DNA of 64,000 nucleotides from an uncultured Verrucomicrobiota bacterium (GCA_938003985.1 CALKWZ010000005.1:1-64000); one strand, 5' to 3'. Positions 9,102 through 17,845 are shown, counted from the stretch's first letter. Numbers and translations: made by a program. Notes: generated by a model from the letters alone, not told the origin.

Positions 9102-9305
9102 ATGGCTACGAAAGTGAAAAAGAAAACGCGCAAGGCGGTGGCCAAGCGCTTCAAGAAATCGGCGACCGGCAAGATGCTGCACAAGAAGCCGGGGCGGCGG
9201 CATTTGGCCGCCAGCAAGACCCGCAAGCAGAAGCGGCGCCTGCGCCAGACCATCCAGGCCGGCGGCAAGATGGCCAAGAGCCTGTCGCTGGAACTGGGCG
9301 TTTAA
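9102..9305 (+). CDS. rpmI: 50S ribosomal protein L35
   Basis: A 67-aa highly basic protein with K-R-F-K-K-S-A-T-G-K and the R-H-L-A-A-S-K-T-R-K-Q-K-R-R-L-R core of L35, at normal length. It lies between infC and rplT as in most bacteria. The 130-bp gap upstream may hold an L20-responsive leader, but I could not identify the pseudoknot by eye. Confidence 0.96.
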   Translation: MATKVKKKTRKAVAKRFKKSATGKMLHKKPGRRHLAASKTRKQKRRLRQTIQAGGKMAKSLSLELGV

Positions 9306-9331
9306 CCCCGCCGATCAAGTAGGAGAAGACC

Positions 9332-9709
9332 ATGCCGAGAGTCACCAATGCCGTCGCGAGCCGCAAGCGCCGCAAACGCCGTTTGAACCAAGCCAAGGGC
9401 TTTTACGGAAGCCGCAGCAAGCTGTTCCGCATCGCCACGGAGGCCGTCGATCGTTCGATGGTCCTCAGCTATACCCACCGCAAGGACAAGAAGCGCGACT
9501 ACCGCGGCCTGTGGATCACCCGCCTCGCCGCGGCCTGCAAGCTCAACGAGATTTCCTACAGCCGCTTCATCGAAGGCCTCCGCAAGGCCGGCATCGAACT
9601 GAACCGCAAGATGCTTTCCGAAATCGCGATCCACGACGCGGAAGGCTTCGCCTCCCTCGCCAAGATCGCCAAGAGCAAGGCGACCCTCGCCAAGAAGGCG
9701 GCGAAGTAA
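9332..9709 (+). CDS. rplT: 50S ribosomal protein L20
   Basis: The 125-aa product carries the L20 N-terminal basic helix (M-P-R-V-T-N-A-V-A-S-R-K-R-R-K-R-R-L) and the conserved G-F-Y-G-S-R-S-K-L, Y-R-G-L-W-I-T-R and E-I-S-Y-S-R-F. AGGAG 6-8 nt before the ATG gives a good ribosome site. In many bacteria pheS-pheT follow; here the operon ends at the terminator directly downstream. Confidence 0.97.
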   Translation: MPRVTNAVASRKRRKRRLNQAKGFYGSRSKLFRIATEAVDRSMVLSYTHRKDKKRDYRGLWITRLAAACKLNEISYSRFIEGLRKAGIELNRKMLSEIAIHDAEGFASLAKIAKSKATLAKKAAK

Positions 9710-9732
9710 TCCCCGGGTCAACCGAGGTGCGA

Positions 9733-9758
9733 CGCGCGGGCTCCGGCCCGCGCGTTTT
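9733..9758 (+). terminator. Rho-independent terminator after rplT
   Basis: A perfect 9-bp GC stem (CGCGCGGGC / GCCCGCGCG) with loop TCCG followed by TTTTCGTTT. It lies 23 bp after the rplT stop and also faces the end of the convergent DMT transporter gene. Confidence 0.88.
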
Positions 9759-9785
9759 CGTTTGTCCGGCGCGCGGGCCCGCGCG

Positions 9786-10625
9786 CTAGGTTTTGCGGAC
9801 GGGGAGGAGGGCGGCGCCGATCAGGAGCGCGCCGACGAGCAGCGTCCAGGCGTTGGCGGGCTCGCGGAAGACGAAGAGCGAGACGGCGACGCCGAGCGGG
9901 ATCTTGAGGTTGTTCAGCACGGCGAGCTGGCCGGCGGAGACGAGCCGGGCGCCGCGGTTCCACAGGAAGAAGCACAGGCCCGAGGCCACCACGCCGAGAT
10001 AGGCGAGCACGGCCCATTGCAGGGGCGTCGGCGCGGGCGGCGCGTCCGCCAGCGCGAGCGGCAGGGCCATGGGGGTCAGGACGGCGAAGCCGCCGAAGTG
10101 CATCCAGAAAAACACGCGGTGGTCGGGCAGGGGCTGTTCGAGGCGGGCCATGAGGGCGCGGTAGGCGAGCTGGCCGGCGGCGAAACAGAGATTGGAGACC
10201 TGCACGAGCAGGAAACCCACGAGGGGGGCGGCGGATTCGAGTTCGGCCCACTTGATGACCGCCGCGCCGCCGACGGCCAGCGAGGCCGCCGCGAAGTTGA
10301 ACGGCCGGAAGCGCCGCGAGCCCAGATCGCTCAGCAGCGCGACCAGGATCGGCGTCATCACGGTGAAGAGCGCGACTTCGTGGGATTTGAGATAGCGGAA
10401 GCTGGCCAGATACGCCCAATACATCAAGCCGAACTGGGCCGCGCCGGCGGCGAACAGACCCAGCCCGGTCCTCCACGGCACGCGGCGGACGAACGGCAGG
10501 AACACCAGCGCGGACAGCGCCAGGCGCACCCAACCTACCCATGCGGACGGCAGCCCAGGCAGGAATTTGCCGATGAGGCCGAACGAAAAGGCCCAGACGA
10601 GCGAGACGACGACGAGAAAGCTCAT
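9786..10625 (-). CDS. EamA/DMT-family transporter
   Basis: A 279-aa inner-membrane protein with about ten hydrophobic segments arranged as two EamA repeats, the organisation of drug/metabolite exporters. N-terminal V-V-S-L-V-W-A-F-S-F-G and P-G-L-P-S-A-W fit the family, as does the second-repeat end L-A-V-L-N-N-L-K-I-P-L-G-V-A-V-S. Substrate cannot be told; relatives export amino acids, carboxylates or purines. It converges on the translation operon and is transcribed alone. Confidence 0.85.
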   Translation of the reverse strand: MSFLVVVSLVWAFSFGLIGKFLPGLPSAWVGWVRLALSALVFLPFVRRVPWRTGLGLFAAGAAQFGLMYWAYLASFRYLKSHEVALFTVMTPILVALLSDLGSRRFRPFNFAAASLAVGGAAVIKWAELESAAPLVGFLLVQVSNLCFAAGQLAYRALMARLEQPLPDHRVFFWMHFGGFAVLTPMALPLALADAPPAPTPLQWAVLAYLGVVASGLCFFLWNRGARLVSAGQLAVLNNLKIPLGVAVSLFVFREPANAWTLLVGALLIGAALLPVRKT

Positions 10626-10700
10626 GGGCGGGGAGTATGGGCAAGGAAGTCGGCAAACATAAGGAAAATGTTCGGATATTTGCCGTGGCGCGGTGGAGGC

Positions 10701-10730
10701 TTGACCGGGTTCCGGACGGAGGCCTATTCT
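10701..10730 (+). promoter_or_regulatory. Promoter for the secreted calcium-motif/fibre pair
   Basis: TTGACC (10701-10706), 18-nt spacer, TATTCT (10725-10730), about 50 nt upstream of the ATG at 10781. Confidence 0.55.
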
Positions 10731-10780
10731 CCTGCTGTCCTGCCGGAGATTGTCGGCGGAACGAGGGAGAGAGGCATCCC

Positions 10781-11476
10781 ATGAGAATCCGGAACGGGTT
10801 GGGTTGGATTATGGCGGCGCTGGTCGGGGGGGCGGTTCCGGTCGGGGCGCAGACGGAGCAACTGGAAGCGATGGTGCTCGCCGGGGCGGGCGGCGCGGCG
10901 GCGGGGGGGGATTACCAACTGGTGGCGGCGACGGCCCAGCCCGGCGGCATCCAGACGGCGACGTCCGGCGGCAGCTTGCGGAACTACGCCGGCTTTCTCG
11001 GCACCTTCGCGCGGCGGGCCGATCTGGACCACGACGGCAACGGCTTGCCGGATGAATGGGACGACGACAACGACGGCGACGGCCTGGAAGATGCCGCCGA
11101 ACTGGACGGCCGCGATTTCGCCGCGGCCTGGGGCGTGGCCGCGCCGACGGATCTGAACGCGCCGGACAGCGACGGCGACGGCGCGGGCGACGACCACGAA
11201 CTGCAGGCCGGCACGGATCCGAACGATGCCGAGAGCTTGTTCGCCATCACGGACGTCCGGCGGGAAGGACCGGGCGCGCGCGTCACTTGGACCGGCCGCG
11301 GCGACGGCGCCGGTTATCGCTTGCTCGGCCGCGACGGCTCCTATGCGCCGCCGACCGACGAGCTGGACGTCGTCGTGGTGGCCGATCCCGGCGTTGGCGT
11401 CTGGCACGCGGCGGAAGGCACGTGGCGGGATCCGGACGAATCGGCGGCGCGGCACTACGGCGTCGAGAAGCAATGA
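10781..11476 (+). CDS. Secreted protein with thrombospondin type 3 calcium motifs
   Basis: A 231-aa exported protein. A signal peptide (positive start, hydrophobic stretch, V-G-A-Q cleavage region near residue 23) precedes a Gly-rich module (A-A-G-G-D-Y-Q-L ... N-Y-A-G-F-L-G), then Asp-rich calcium loops D-L-D-H-D-G-N-G-L-P-D and D-N-D-G-D-G-L-E-D and D-S-D-G-D-G-A-G-D with T-D-P-N-D-A. The C-terminal 70 residues resemble small beta domains that follow such loops in cell-surface proteins. The start has GGGAGAG upstream. It ends 26 bp before the large fibre protein, so the two are probably co-transcribed. Function is not known; an extracellular structural or binding role is inferred. Confidence 0.75.
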   Translation: MRIRNGLGWIMAALVGGAVPVGAQTEQLEAMVLAGAGGAAAGGDYQLVAATAQPGGIQTATSGGSLRNYAGFLGTFARRADLDHDGNGLPDEWDDDNDGDGLEDAAELDGRDFAAAWGVAAPTDLNAPDSDGDGAGDDHELQAGTDPNDAESLFAITDVRREGPGARVTWTGRGDGAGYRLLGRDGSYAPPTDELDVVVVADPGVGVWHAAEGTWRDPDESAARHYGVEKQ

Positions 11477-11502
11477 ATTTCGAACAAGCAGGAGGCGGGA
11501 CC

Positions 11503-14091
11503 ATGAAAAAGCGGATCGGTTGGGCGGCGCTTGGGTTGGCGACGTGGGCAACGGCGGCAGGGGCGTTTCCGACGGCCATCCAGCAGCAGGGCCGGCTGCT
11601 GGACGGCACGAACCTCTACAACGGGACGGCAACGATCGCCTACCGTCTGTACGACGTGGCCGAAGCCGGCTCCGCCTTGGCGGGCGCCACTAGCGACGTG
11701 GCCGTGGTGGATGGACTCTATGCGGCCGAACTGGACCTGGATCCGGCCACCTGGGCGACGGCCTTGACCAACGCGGAACTCTATCTGGAAACGGAAATCG
11801 ACGGCACGCCCCTGGCGCCCCGCGAACGGATCGGCGCGGTCGCCTATGCCCGCCTGGCCGCCGGCGTGACCAACGGCGCCATCGGCGAACTCCAACTCGC
11901 CGCCGGCGCGGTGACGGAAGACAAGCTGGATGCGGGGGCCGTGACGGCCACCAAGATCGGCCTGGGTGCGGTCTCGCTGGAAAAACTCGGGGGCAATTCG
12001 GTGAATTCGGGCAAGATCGTGGACGGCAGCGTCACGGCGGACGACGTGGAAGCCAACGCGTTTTGGCAGACGGACGGCAACACGGCGGTGGCCAGCGGCA
12101 GTTTCATCGGCACGACCGACGGCGCGTCGTTCGAGATCCGCTGCAGGGACGAAGCGGTGTACCGGGCCGATACCCCCTTGACGATGGCGGGCACGACCAT
12201 CCGGATGGGACAATCCAACACGGTCGCATTCGCGCCCGGCGGGGTCTTGGCCGGTGGATTCCTGAACCGGATCGGAGACAACAACTACAATGTCGTCCTG
12301 GGCGGCGGCACGCTGAACATCATCAACGACGAGGCGTCGGCTTCCGTGTTGGCCGGCGGGTATAGCAATAGTATCGGCACCCACGCCTACCAATCTACCC
12401 TGTCGGGCGGCCTCGGAAACATGATCGGAACGGCTGCCGAAATGGCGGTGATTGCCGGCGGCGAGATGAACGCCGCGTGGGGGAGCCGCGGAACCATCGG
12501 CGGCGGCGCCAGCAACGAGGTGGCGGGCGCCCGGAGCGTCGTGTCCGGCGGATCCCGCAACCAGGCCCTGGCGGCGGATGCGGCGATCGGGGGCGGCAAC
12601 AACAACGTGGTGAGCAACGGCGCCCTCGGCGCGTTCATCGGCGGCGGCGGGTGGAACGCTTGCGGCTATCCTCAGGCGTTCATCGGCGGCGGCGCGCAGA
12701 ACCGGGCCAGCGGGCACAACGGCGTCATCGGCGGCGGCCTGGAGAACGAGGTCACGGAACAGCTGAGCACGGTGGGCGGCGGCGCCAACAACTTCGCCGG
12801 CGGCGGCAACGGCTGGGCCACGGTCGGCGGCGGCTACTTCAATCGGGCGACGGGTACCTACGCCACGGTGGCGGGCGGCACCGGCAACCGCGCGACGACC
12901 AGCGGGTTCGTCGGCGGCGGCGAGGACAACCGGATGAACGTGGGCTCACGCTGCGGCGTGATCGCCGGCGGCGAGGACAACGTCATCGAGGCCACGCAAA
13001 CCCACAACACGATCGGCGGCGGCAAGGGCAACTACGCCACGGCGTCCAGCAACACGATCGCCGGCGGGGCCAGCAACGTGCTGTTTGCGCCGTTCGGTTC
13101 CATCGGCGGCGGGTTCAATAACTTCAGCCAAGGCAGCTACGGGACCGTGGCCGGCGGCGGCGACAACTACATCGACGGCATTTACGGCGCGATCGGCGGC
13201 GGCTGGGACAATTACGTGGCCAGCGGGGCCGCCGTGGCGGGCGGCATGAGCAATGGGGCCCGCGGCACCTTCAGCGCGATTCCCGGCGGCTATTCCAATT
13301 CGACCTATGGTCTCTACAGCCTGGCCGCCGGGTTCCGGGCCAGCGCGGACCACGACGGCTCGTTCGTCTGGTCCGACGCCAGCACCAACGAGCCCTTCGG
13401 TTCCACGGCGGTGAATCAGTTCAGCGTGCGCGCCGCCAACGGCCTGCGTGTCGTCGGCACCACCAACCTCGGTTCGCTGACGGTTACGCCGCTGAATTCC
13501 GGCGGCGACCAGGATGCGGAAATCGTCCTGACCGAAACCGAACAGGGGGGCTATGGGACGGTCCTCAAACACGACGGTGGTCTCAACCAGTTCCAGATTT
13601 TCGGCAAGAACCTTGGCGGTGCCATCGGCCCGCATCTGGTCGTGACGCGCGACTCGGGCCTCGTCGGCGTCGGCCGGACGCCGACGACGAATCCGCTGGA
13701 AGTGGAAGGCGACGCCTCGAAGACGGTCGCCGGCAACTGGCTGGCGAATTCCGACGCGCGCATCAAGACCGACGTGCGCCCGCTCGAAAACGCGCTGGAC
13801 ACGCTGGCGAAGCTGCGGCCGGTGGCGTTCCGCTACACCGCGGAACACCGGGCGAAGCATCCGTCCATCGAAGACCGCGACTACAACAACTTCATCGCCC
13901 AGGAATACCGCGAGGTCTTTCCCGACGCGGTGCAGGAAGACGGCGAAGGGCTGCTGATGGTGGATACCTACGACGTGCAGCCGTACCTCGTGCGGGCCGC
14001 GCAGGAACTGGCCGCCGCGGTCGCCGACCTGCGCCAGGAAAACGCGGATTTGAAACGACGTCTGGAAGCGCTCGAAGCCGCGCAACCCTGA
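11503..14091 (+). CDS. Secreted YadA-head-like repeat fibre with C-terminal S74 chaperone domain
   Basis: An 862-aa protein with signal peptide (K-K-R ... A-A-G-A-F-P). Residues 20-130 form an N-terminal region common to such fibres (Q-Q-Q-G-R-L-L-D-G, ending R-E-R-I-G-A-V-A-Y-A), followed by short G-A-I/L repeats. Residues about 248-600 contain 23 copies of a head repeat of the form (I/V)-x-G-G-x-x-N, spaced about 14-17 residues, as in YadA-type left-handed beta rolls. The end carries N-S-D-A-R-I-K-T-D-V and Y-N-N-F-I-A-Q-E, typical of the peptidase S74 intramolecular chaperone, then a short coiled coil. No YadA membrane anchor is present. AGGAGG 8 nt upstream fixes the start at 11503 over 11473. 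Likely a trimeric surface fibre or adhesin; target unknown. Confidence 0.82.
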   Translation: MKKRIGWAALGLATWATAAGAFPTAIQQQGRLLDGTNLYNGTATIAYRLYDVAEAGSALAGATSDVAVVDGLYAAELDLDPATWATALTNAELYLETEIDGTPLAPRERIGAVAYARLAAGVTNGAIGELQLAAGAVTEDKLDAGAVTATKIGLGAVSLEKLGGNSVNSGKIVDGSVTADDVEANAFWQTDGNTAVASGSFIGTTDGASFEIRCRDEAVYRADTPLTMAGTTIRMGQSNTVAFAPGGVLAGGFLNRIGDNNYNVVLGGGTLNIINDEASASVLAGGYSNSIGTHAYQSTLSGGLGNMIGTAAEMAVIAGGEMNAAWGSRGTIGGGASNEVAGARSVVSGGSRNQALAADAAIGGGNNNVVSNGALGAFIGGGGWNACGYPQAFIGGGAQNRASGHNGVIGGGLENEVTEQLSTVGGGANNFAGGGNGWATVGGGYFNRATGTYATVAGGTGNRATTSGFVGGGEDNRMNVGSRCGVIAGGEDNVIEATQTHNTIGGGKGNYATASSNTIAGGASNVLFAPFGSIGGGFNNFSQGSYGTVAGGGDNYIDGIYGAIGGGWDNYVASGAAVAGGMSNGARGTFSAIPGGYSNSTYGLYSLAAGFRASADHDGSFVWSDASTNEPFGSTAVNQFSVRAANGLRVVGTTNLGSLTVTPLNSGGDQDAEIVLTETEQGGYGTVLKHDGGLNQFQIFGKNLGGAIGPHLVVTRDSGLVGVGRTPTTNPLEVEGDASKTVAGNWLANSDARIKTDVRPLENALDTLAKLRPVAFRYTAEHRAKHPSIEDRDYNNFIAQEYREVFPDAVQEDGEGLLMVDTYDVQPYLVRAAQELAAAVADLRQENADLKRRLEALEAAQP

Positions 14092-14115
14092 CGCCGGAGG
14101 GCCACCGTTCGGAAA

Positions 14116-14151
14116 ATGCAAAGACCCCGCCGTTCGGCGGGGTCTTTGCAT
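14116..14151. terminator. Bidirectional terminator
   Basis: A perfect 16-bp stem (14116-14131 with 14136-14151) closed by loop GTTC, with AAAA before and CTTTGCAT on the far side. It separates the fibre gene (ending 14091, plus) from the secreted protein gene (ending 14160, minus). Confidence 0.85.
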
Positions 14152-14159
14152 GTCGGCGA

Positions 14160-14789
14160 CTATTCCAAGGGTGGCGGAGGCGGCGCGTCCAGCAGATCCT
14201 CGGGCGGCGGCATGTCTTCGGGCATGCCCTCGGGCGGCGGCGGGGGCAGGTCGTCGCCGGGGCCGAAGCCCGGGCCGCGCTGGCCGCCCTTGGCGTGCGG
14301 GAACTGCTTGAAGGCATCCGGCCGGCGGGGACGCTCACCCGACAGAACGCGCTGGACCTGCTCGTCGAGCATTTCTTCGCGGTGGGTCTTGGCGTATTCG
14401 ATGCGTTCCTTGAGGCCGGCGAGGCGTTCCTCGGCTTGGGCGAGGCGCTGTTCCTGCTTGGCCTGCATGAGGTCGGCGACTTCGCCGAGCTTGGCGCGGA
14501 GGCGGGCGACGAGTTCGGCCTTCTTGGCTTCGTCGGTCTCGATGCGCGCGGCGCCGGCGAGGTCGCGGATCTCCTCGTGCGTGGCCCGCATCTTCTGCAT
14601 GGTTTCGGCATCCACGGGACCGGCGGGACGGTCGGTGCGCTTGTCCGCCTGGTTCCAGCCGCCGCGGCCGCCTTCGCGGCCCCAGGCCTTGCCGGGAGGG
14701 CTCCCGGCGTTGTCGTCGCCGGCGCTCTGGGCGCAGGCGACGCCTGCCGCGAGCGCGGCCACGGTCATCAGCATCAGGGTCTTTTTCAT
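14160..14789 (-). CDS. Secreted coiled-coil protein with proline-rich tail
   Basis: A 209-aa protein with a clear signal peptide (M-K-K-T-L-M-L-M-T ... A-C-A-Q). The middle (about residues 60-150) is a charged helical coiled coil with many E, K, R and A; the end is P-P-P-P-P-E-G-M-P-E-D-M-P-P-P-rich. This layout resembles small periplasmic stress proteins such as the Spy/CpxP class, but I see no LTxxQ motif, so family membership is not claimed. GGAGAA precedes the ATG. It lies 27 bp downstream of the anti-sigma gene and is probably a member or target of that regulon. Confidence 0.6.
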   Translation of the reverse strand: MKKTLMLMTVAALAAGVACAQSAGDDNAGSPPGKAWGREGGRGGWNQADKRTDRPAGPVDAETMQKMRATHEEIRDLAGAARIETDEAKKAELVARLRAKLGEVADLMQAKQEQRLAQAEERLAGLKERIEYAKTHREEMLDEQVQRVLSGERPRRPDAFKQFPHAKGGQRGPGFGPGDDLPPPPPEGMPEDMPPPEDLLDAPPPPPLE

Positions 14790-14816
14790 CGTATTCTCCG
14801 GGTGGGTTGTTGCTTT

Positions 14817-15284
14817 TCAAAGTTCCGTGATTTCGAACGCGGCATCGGTGGCCATGGCGGCCAGCAGGCTTTCGAGTTCGGTGAATTCGGCATCGAGGGG
14901 GTCGGTCCAATCCACTTCCTCCGCGGCGGTCGCGACGGCGGCGGTTTCGGCCGCGGCGGGGACGACCGCGGGGCGCTGGAAGGAACGGACGCCGACGAAG
15001 AGGGCGAGGGCGGCGGCCGCGGCGAGCGCGGGCTTCCAAACGGGGCGGAAAACGAGGAGGGATTTCCCGTCGTGCCGCAGGCGCGCGGCGATGCGCGCGG
15101 CGGCATCGGGAGCGGGGTCTGCGGCGGGAGCCGGGGCGGCGTCGGCGAGGGCGCGGAGCTGGTCGCGGAACCGGCAGGCCGCGGGGTTGGCGGCGAGTTC
15201 GGCGTCCAGCGCGCGGCGCTGGGCGGGGGAAAGTTCGCCGGACGATTCGAGGAGGAGGAGCTGTTCGAGCTGTTTCGGATTCAT
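14817..15284 (-). CDS. Probable anti-sigma factor (membrane-spanning)
   Basis: A 155-aa protein. The N-terminus has L-L-L-L-E-S-S-G-E-L-S-P-A-Q-R-R and A-E-L-A-A-N-P-A-A, the helical pattern seen at the start of ECF anti-sigma factors. A single membrane segment (W-K-P-A-L-A-A-A-A-A-L-A-L-F-V-G-V) lies around residues 80-98, with an acidic C-terminal tail outside. No zinc H-x3-C-x2-C motif is visible, so it is not a classical ZAS type. Its ATG overlaps the sigma factor stop as ATGA, the usual coupling of sigma/anti-sigma pairs; the assignment rests mainly on that context. Confidence 0.65.
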   Translation of the reverse strand: MNPKQLEQLLLLESSGELSPAQRRALDAELAANPAACRFRDQLRALADAAPAPAADPAPDAAARIAARLRHDGKSLLVFRPVWKPALAAAAALALFVGVRSFQRPAVVPAAAETAAVATAAEEVDWTDPLDAEFTELESLLAAMATDAAFEITEL

Positions 15285-15880
15285 GGCCGGGACTCCTGGA
15301 GTTCGCGGTAGGCGGGGGCGAGATCGGCGCGCAGCTTGGCGAGGGCGTACTGCATGCGGCCGAGGGCGGTGTTGACGGAGGTGCGCTGGATGCGGGCGAT
15401 TTCCTTGAAAGTCAGGCCGGCGTCGAGGCGCAGCCAGAAGACTTCGCGCTGCGCGACGGGCAGGCGCGCGGCGGCGGCGGCGATGTGCCGGCCGAGGTCG
15501 CGCCCGGCGGCTTCGTCGGCCGGGGAGAGCGCGGCGGCGGGAATCAGGTCGGCGAGAAACGCGCCGTCGGCAACGGGGGCATCGAGGGAGCAGTCGGGTT
15601 TCTTCCGCCGGGCCTGGTCGATGACGAGGTTGTGCGCGATGCGGAACAACCAGCCGAGCAGATGGCGTTGACGGAAAACGTTCATGTGTTCGATCGCGCG
15701 GACCCAGGTTTCCTGGAACCATTCGTCGGCCTCGCCGGGATTCGCGGCGAACCGGGACAGGAAGGCGAAGAGCGGCCGCTTGTACTTCTCGACGAGTTGG
15801 CCGAGGGCTTCGGCGTCGCCGCGGCGATAAGCTGCCAGGAGCTGCGCATCTTCGTTTTCCCTGGGGGAGTTCGTTTCCAC
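15281..15880 (-). CDS. ECF-family RNA polymerase sigma factor
   Basis: A 199-aa protein with sigma-70 region 2 (L-L-A-A-Y-R-R-G-D-A-E-A-L-G, D-E-W-F-Q-E-T-W-V-R, L-L-G-W-L-F-R-I-A-H-N-L-V-I-D) and region 4 (L-P-V-A-Q-R-E-V-F-W-L-R, T-F-K-E-I-A-R-I, V-N-T-A-L-G-R-M). I start it at the GTG 15880, preceded by GAAAGG; the frame continues upstream to 16207 only as read-through. The signal sensed is unknown; the neighbouring anti-sigma and secreted coiled-coil protein suggest an envelope stress response. Confidence 0.88.
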   Translation of the reverse strand: METNSPRENEDAQLLAAYRRGDAEALGQLVEKYKRPLFAFLSRFAANPGEADEWFQETWVRAIEHMNVFRQRHLLGWLFRIAHNLVIDQARRKKPDCSLDAPVADGAFLADLIPAAALSPADEAAGRDLGRHIAAAAARLPVAQREVFWLRLDAGLTFKEIARIQRTSVNTALGRMQYALAKLRADLAPAYRELQESRP

Positions 15881-16026
15881 GTTGCCTTTCGAGCCAGATA
15901 ACGGATGGGCGGGCGGATTTATTGTGGGCCGAAAACGAATCTTCCGACGAGCGAAAAATCGAGCCGGGCCAAAACCGTCCGTCCGGCGGCATAATTCGAT
16001 GCGGCAAAACGGATTAAGAGCGACGT

Positions 16027-17796
16027 TTACGGCGCGGTCGGGTCGAAAATGGCGGGGAAGAGGCCGCGCACGGAGTTGAGCAGGAAAAGACGCGGCGCGG
16101 CACGGAGTTCGTCCAGGGAAAGGCGCCGCTCGCGCAGGACGCCGCGGGCGAGGAGTTCGGCGCGGGCGACGCCCGGCAACAGGCCGCACTCCACGGGCGG
16201 GGTGCACAGCGCACCGTCGAGTTCAACGGCGAGGTTGGCGATCGTGCTTTCGGTGACCTCGCCGGCTTCGTTCCAGAGAATCACGTCGTCGTGCCCGGGA
16301 AAATCCGCCTTGGCCGCTTCGTAGACGCGGCGCTGCGTCGTCTTGTGGTAGAGAAAAACGTCGTCGGGGTCCACGGGGCGGCGGGCGAGGGCGACGCGGA
16401 AAAAGGGGCCGGAGGCGCGCGGGGCGAGGGGCGCGGACTGCAGGGTCGGCGTGCCGTCTTCGGCGAGCAGAAGGCGGAGGCGTTGCGGGGCGGGAGAGAA
16501 GGTGCGGACGAGCGTTTCGAGCGCCGTGCGGATGCGGGCGAGGTCGCACGGGTAATCGAAGTAGTCCGCCGAATCCCGCAGCCGCGCCAGATGGAGTTCG
16601 AGCAGGCGGATGCCGTCGGCGGGCGTCCACAGCAGGGTCTCGAGCAGGTCGAACGGCGGGCGCGGCGGCGCGGCGAGGATGCGCGCCTTGGCGCGGCACT
16701 CGGCCTGTTCGGCGTCCAGGTCGGAATCCCAGACGATGCCGCCGCCGACGCCGTATTCGGCGCGGCCGGAACGGACGTCGGCCAGCAGCGTGCGGATGGC
16801 GACATTGAACTGCGCGCGGCGGCCGGGGGCGAGGAAGCCGATGGCGCCGGTGTAGGCCTGGCGCGGGGAGGTTTCGAGGCCGGCGAGGATCTCCATCGTG
16901 CGCGCCTTGGGCGCGCCGACGATGGACGCGGGCGGGAACAGCGCGGCGAAGATTTCGGCGACGGACGCGTCGGTCTCGGCGGCGACGGCAGACACGAGCT
17001 GCCAGACGGTGGGATATTTTTCGGGCGCGCACAGGCGCAGGACCTCGACGGTGCCGGGCCGGGCGACGCGGCCGAGATCGTTGCGCGCCATGTCGAGGAT
17101 CATGAGGTTCTCGGCGCGTTCTTTTTCGGAGGCGAGGAGGGCGGCGCGCCGCGCGCGGTCTTCGGCCGCGGAGCGCCCGCGCGCCGCGGTGCCTTTCATG
17201 GGGCGCGACTCGAGGCGCGTGCCGTCGAGGCGGAAAAAAAGTTCGGGCGAGGCGCTGCAGAGGCGAAACGGGCCGGCGGCGACGTAGGCGCCGTAGGGCG
17301 CGCGCTGGGCGTGGGCCAGCGCGAGGAAGGTTTCCCAGGGATCGGCCGCGAACGCGGCGCACCGGAGGCGGTAGGAGTAATTGACCTGGTAGGTGTCGCC
17401 GGCGCGGATGCGGCGCTTGATTGCGGCGAAGGCGCCGGCGTAGGCGGCCGGAGCGACGTCGGGTTGCCAGTCGCCGGGCGCGGCCGCGGAAGCCGGCGGC
17501 AGATCGACCGGTTCGGGATCCGCGAAGAGACCAAACCAGAGCAAGGGCAGCGCTCCGGGCGGTCGGACGGCGAGGGCGGCGTCGAACGCGGGCGCGGCTT
17601 CGTAGGCCACCCAGCCCGCGGCGTGCAGGCCGCGCTCCGCGACGGCCCGCTCGACCTCGCGCAGGCCGGGCAGCACATCCCCGATCCGGTCGGCGACGAC
17701 GGTCGCGACGGGGTTCCGGAAGCGCAGCCAGCGGCCGGCGGCCGCGTCGCGCAAGACGACGAGAGCGGGGGCGGAAGCTGCGGCGGTAGCGGCCAT
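16027..17796 (-). CDS. pabBC: Aminodeoxychorismate synthase component I fused to aminodeoxychorismate lyase
   Basis: A 589-aa fusion for p-aminobenzoate (folate) synthesis. Residues 1-355 form the chorismate-binding PabB domain: A-G-D-T-Y-Q-V-N-Y, S-R-P-M-K-G-T-A-A-R-G, E-R-A-E-N-L-M-I-L-D-M-A-R-N-D-L-G-R and P-P-A-S-I-V-G-A-P-K. Residues 370-589 form a fold-type IV PLP lyase: L-L-E-T-L-L-W, the PLP lysine in Y-H-K-T-T-Q-R, and W-N-E-A-G-E-V-T-E-S-T-I-A-N-L. Such fusions are known in many bacteria. No pabA is adjacent; TrpG may serve both synthases. The start at 17796 gives a compact N-terminus. The gene is divergent from panD, with the IS in between. Confidence 0.92.
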   Translation of the reverse strand: MAATAAASAPALVVLRDAAAGRWLRFRNPVATVVADRIGDVLPGLREVERAVAERGLHAAGWVAYEAAPAFDAALAVRPPGALPLLWFGLFADPEPVDLPPASAAAPGDWQPDVAPAAYAGAFAAIKRRIRAGDTYQVNYSYRLRCAAFAADPWETFLALAHAQRAPYGAYVAAGPFRLCSASPELFFRLDGTRLESRPMKGTAARGRSAAEDRARRAALLASEKERAENLMILDMARNDLGRVARPGTVEVLRLCAPEKYPTVWQLVSAVAAETDASVAEIFAALFPPASIVGAPKARTMEILAGLETSPRQAYTGAIGFLAPGRRAQFNVAIRTLLADVRSGRAEYGVGGGIVWDSDLDAEQAECRAKARILAAPPRPPFDLLETLLWTPADGIRLLELHLARLRDSADYFDYPCDLARIRTALETLVRTFSPAPQRLRLLLAEDGTPTLQSAPLAPRASGPFFRVALARRPVDPDDVFLYHKTTQRRVYEAAKADFPGHDDVILWNEAGEVTESTIANLAVELDGALCTPPVECGLLPGVARAELLARGVLRERRLSLDELRAAPRLFLLNSVRGLFPAIFDPTAP

Positions 17797-17802
17797 GGCG
17801 GG

Positions 17803-17832
17803 GATTAAGCGGCAGGCGGCGACCGGTTTCAA
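17803..17832 (-). promoter_or_regulatory. Weak putative pabBC promoter, leaderless spacing
   Basis: On the minus strand, TTGAAA (17827-17832), 18-nt spacer, TTAATC (17803-17808), then only 6 nt to the ATG at 17796. The -10 is poor, so this is tentative. Confidence 0.3.
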
Positions 17833-17845
17833 TCCCGAAGGCGGG

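Noticed and set aside
12946..14151. 401-aa minus-strand frame opposite the fibre gene
   Set aside because: Composition is the mirror of the G-G-G-x-x-N repeats; no independent coding signal.
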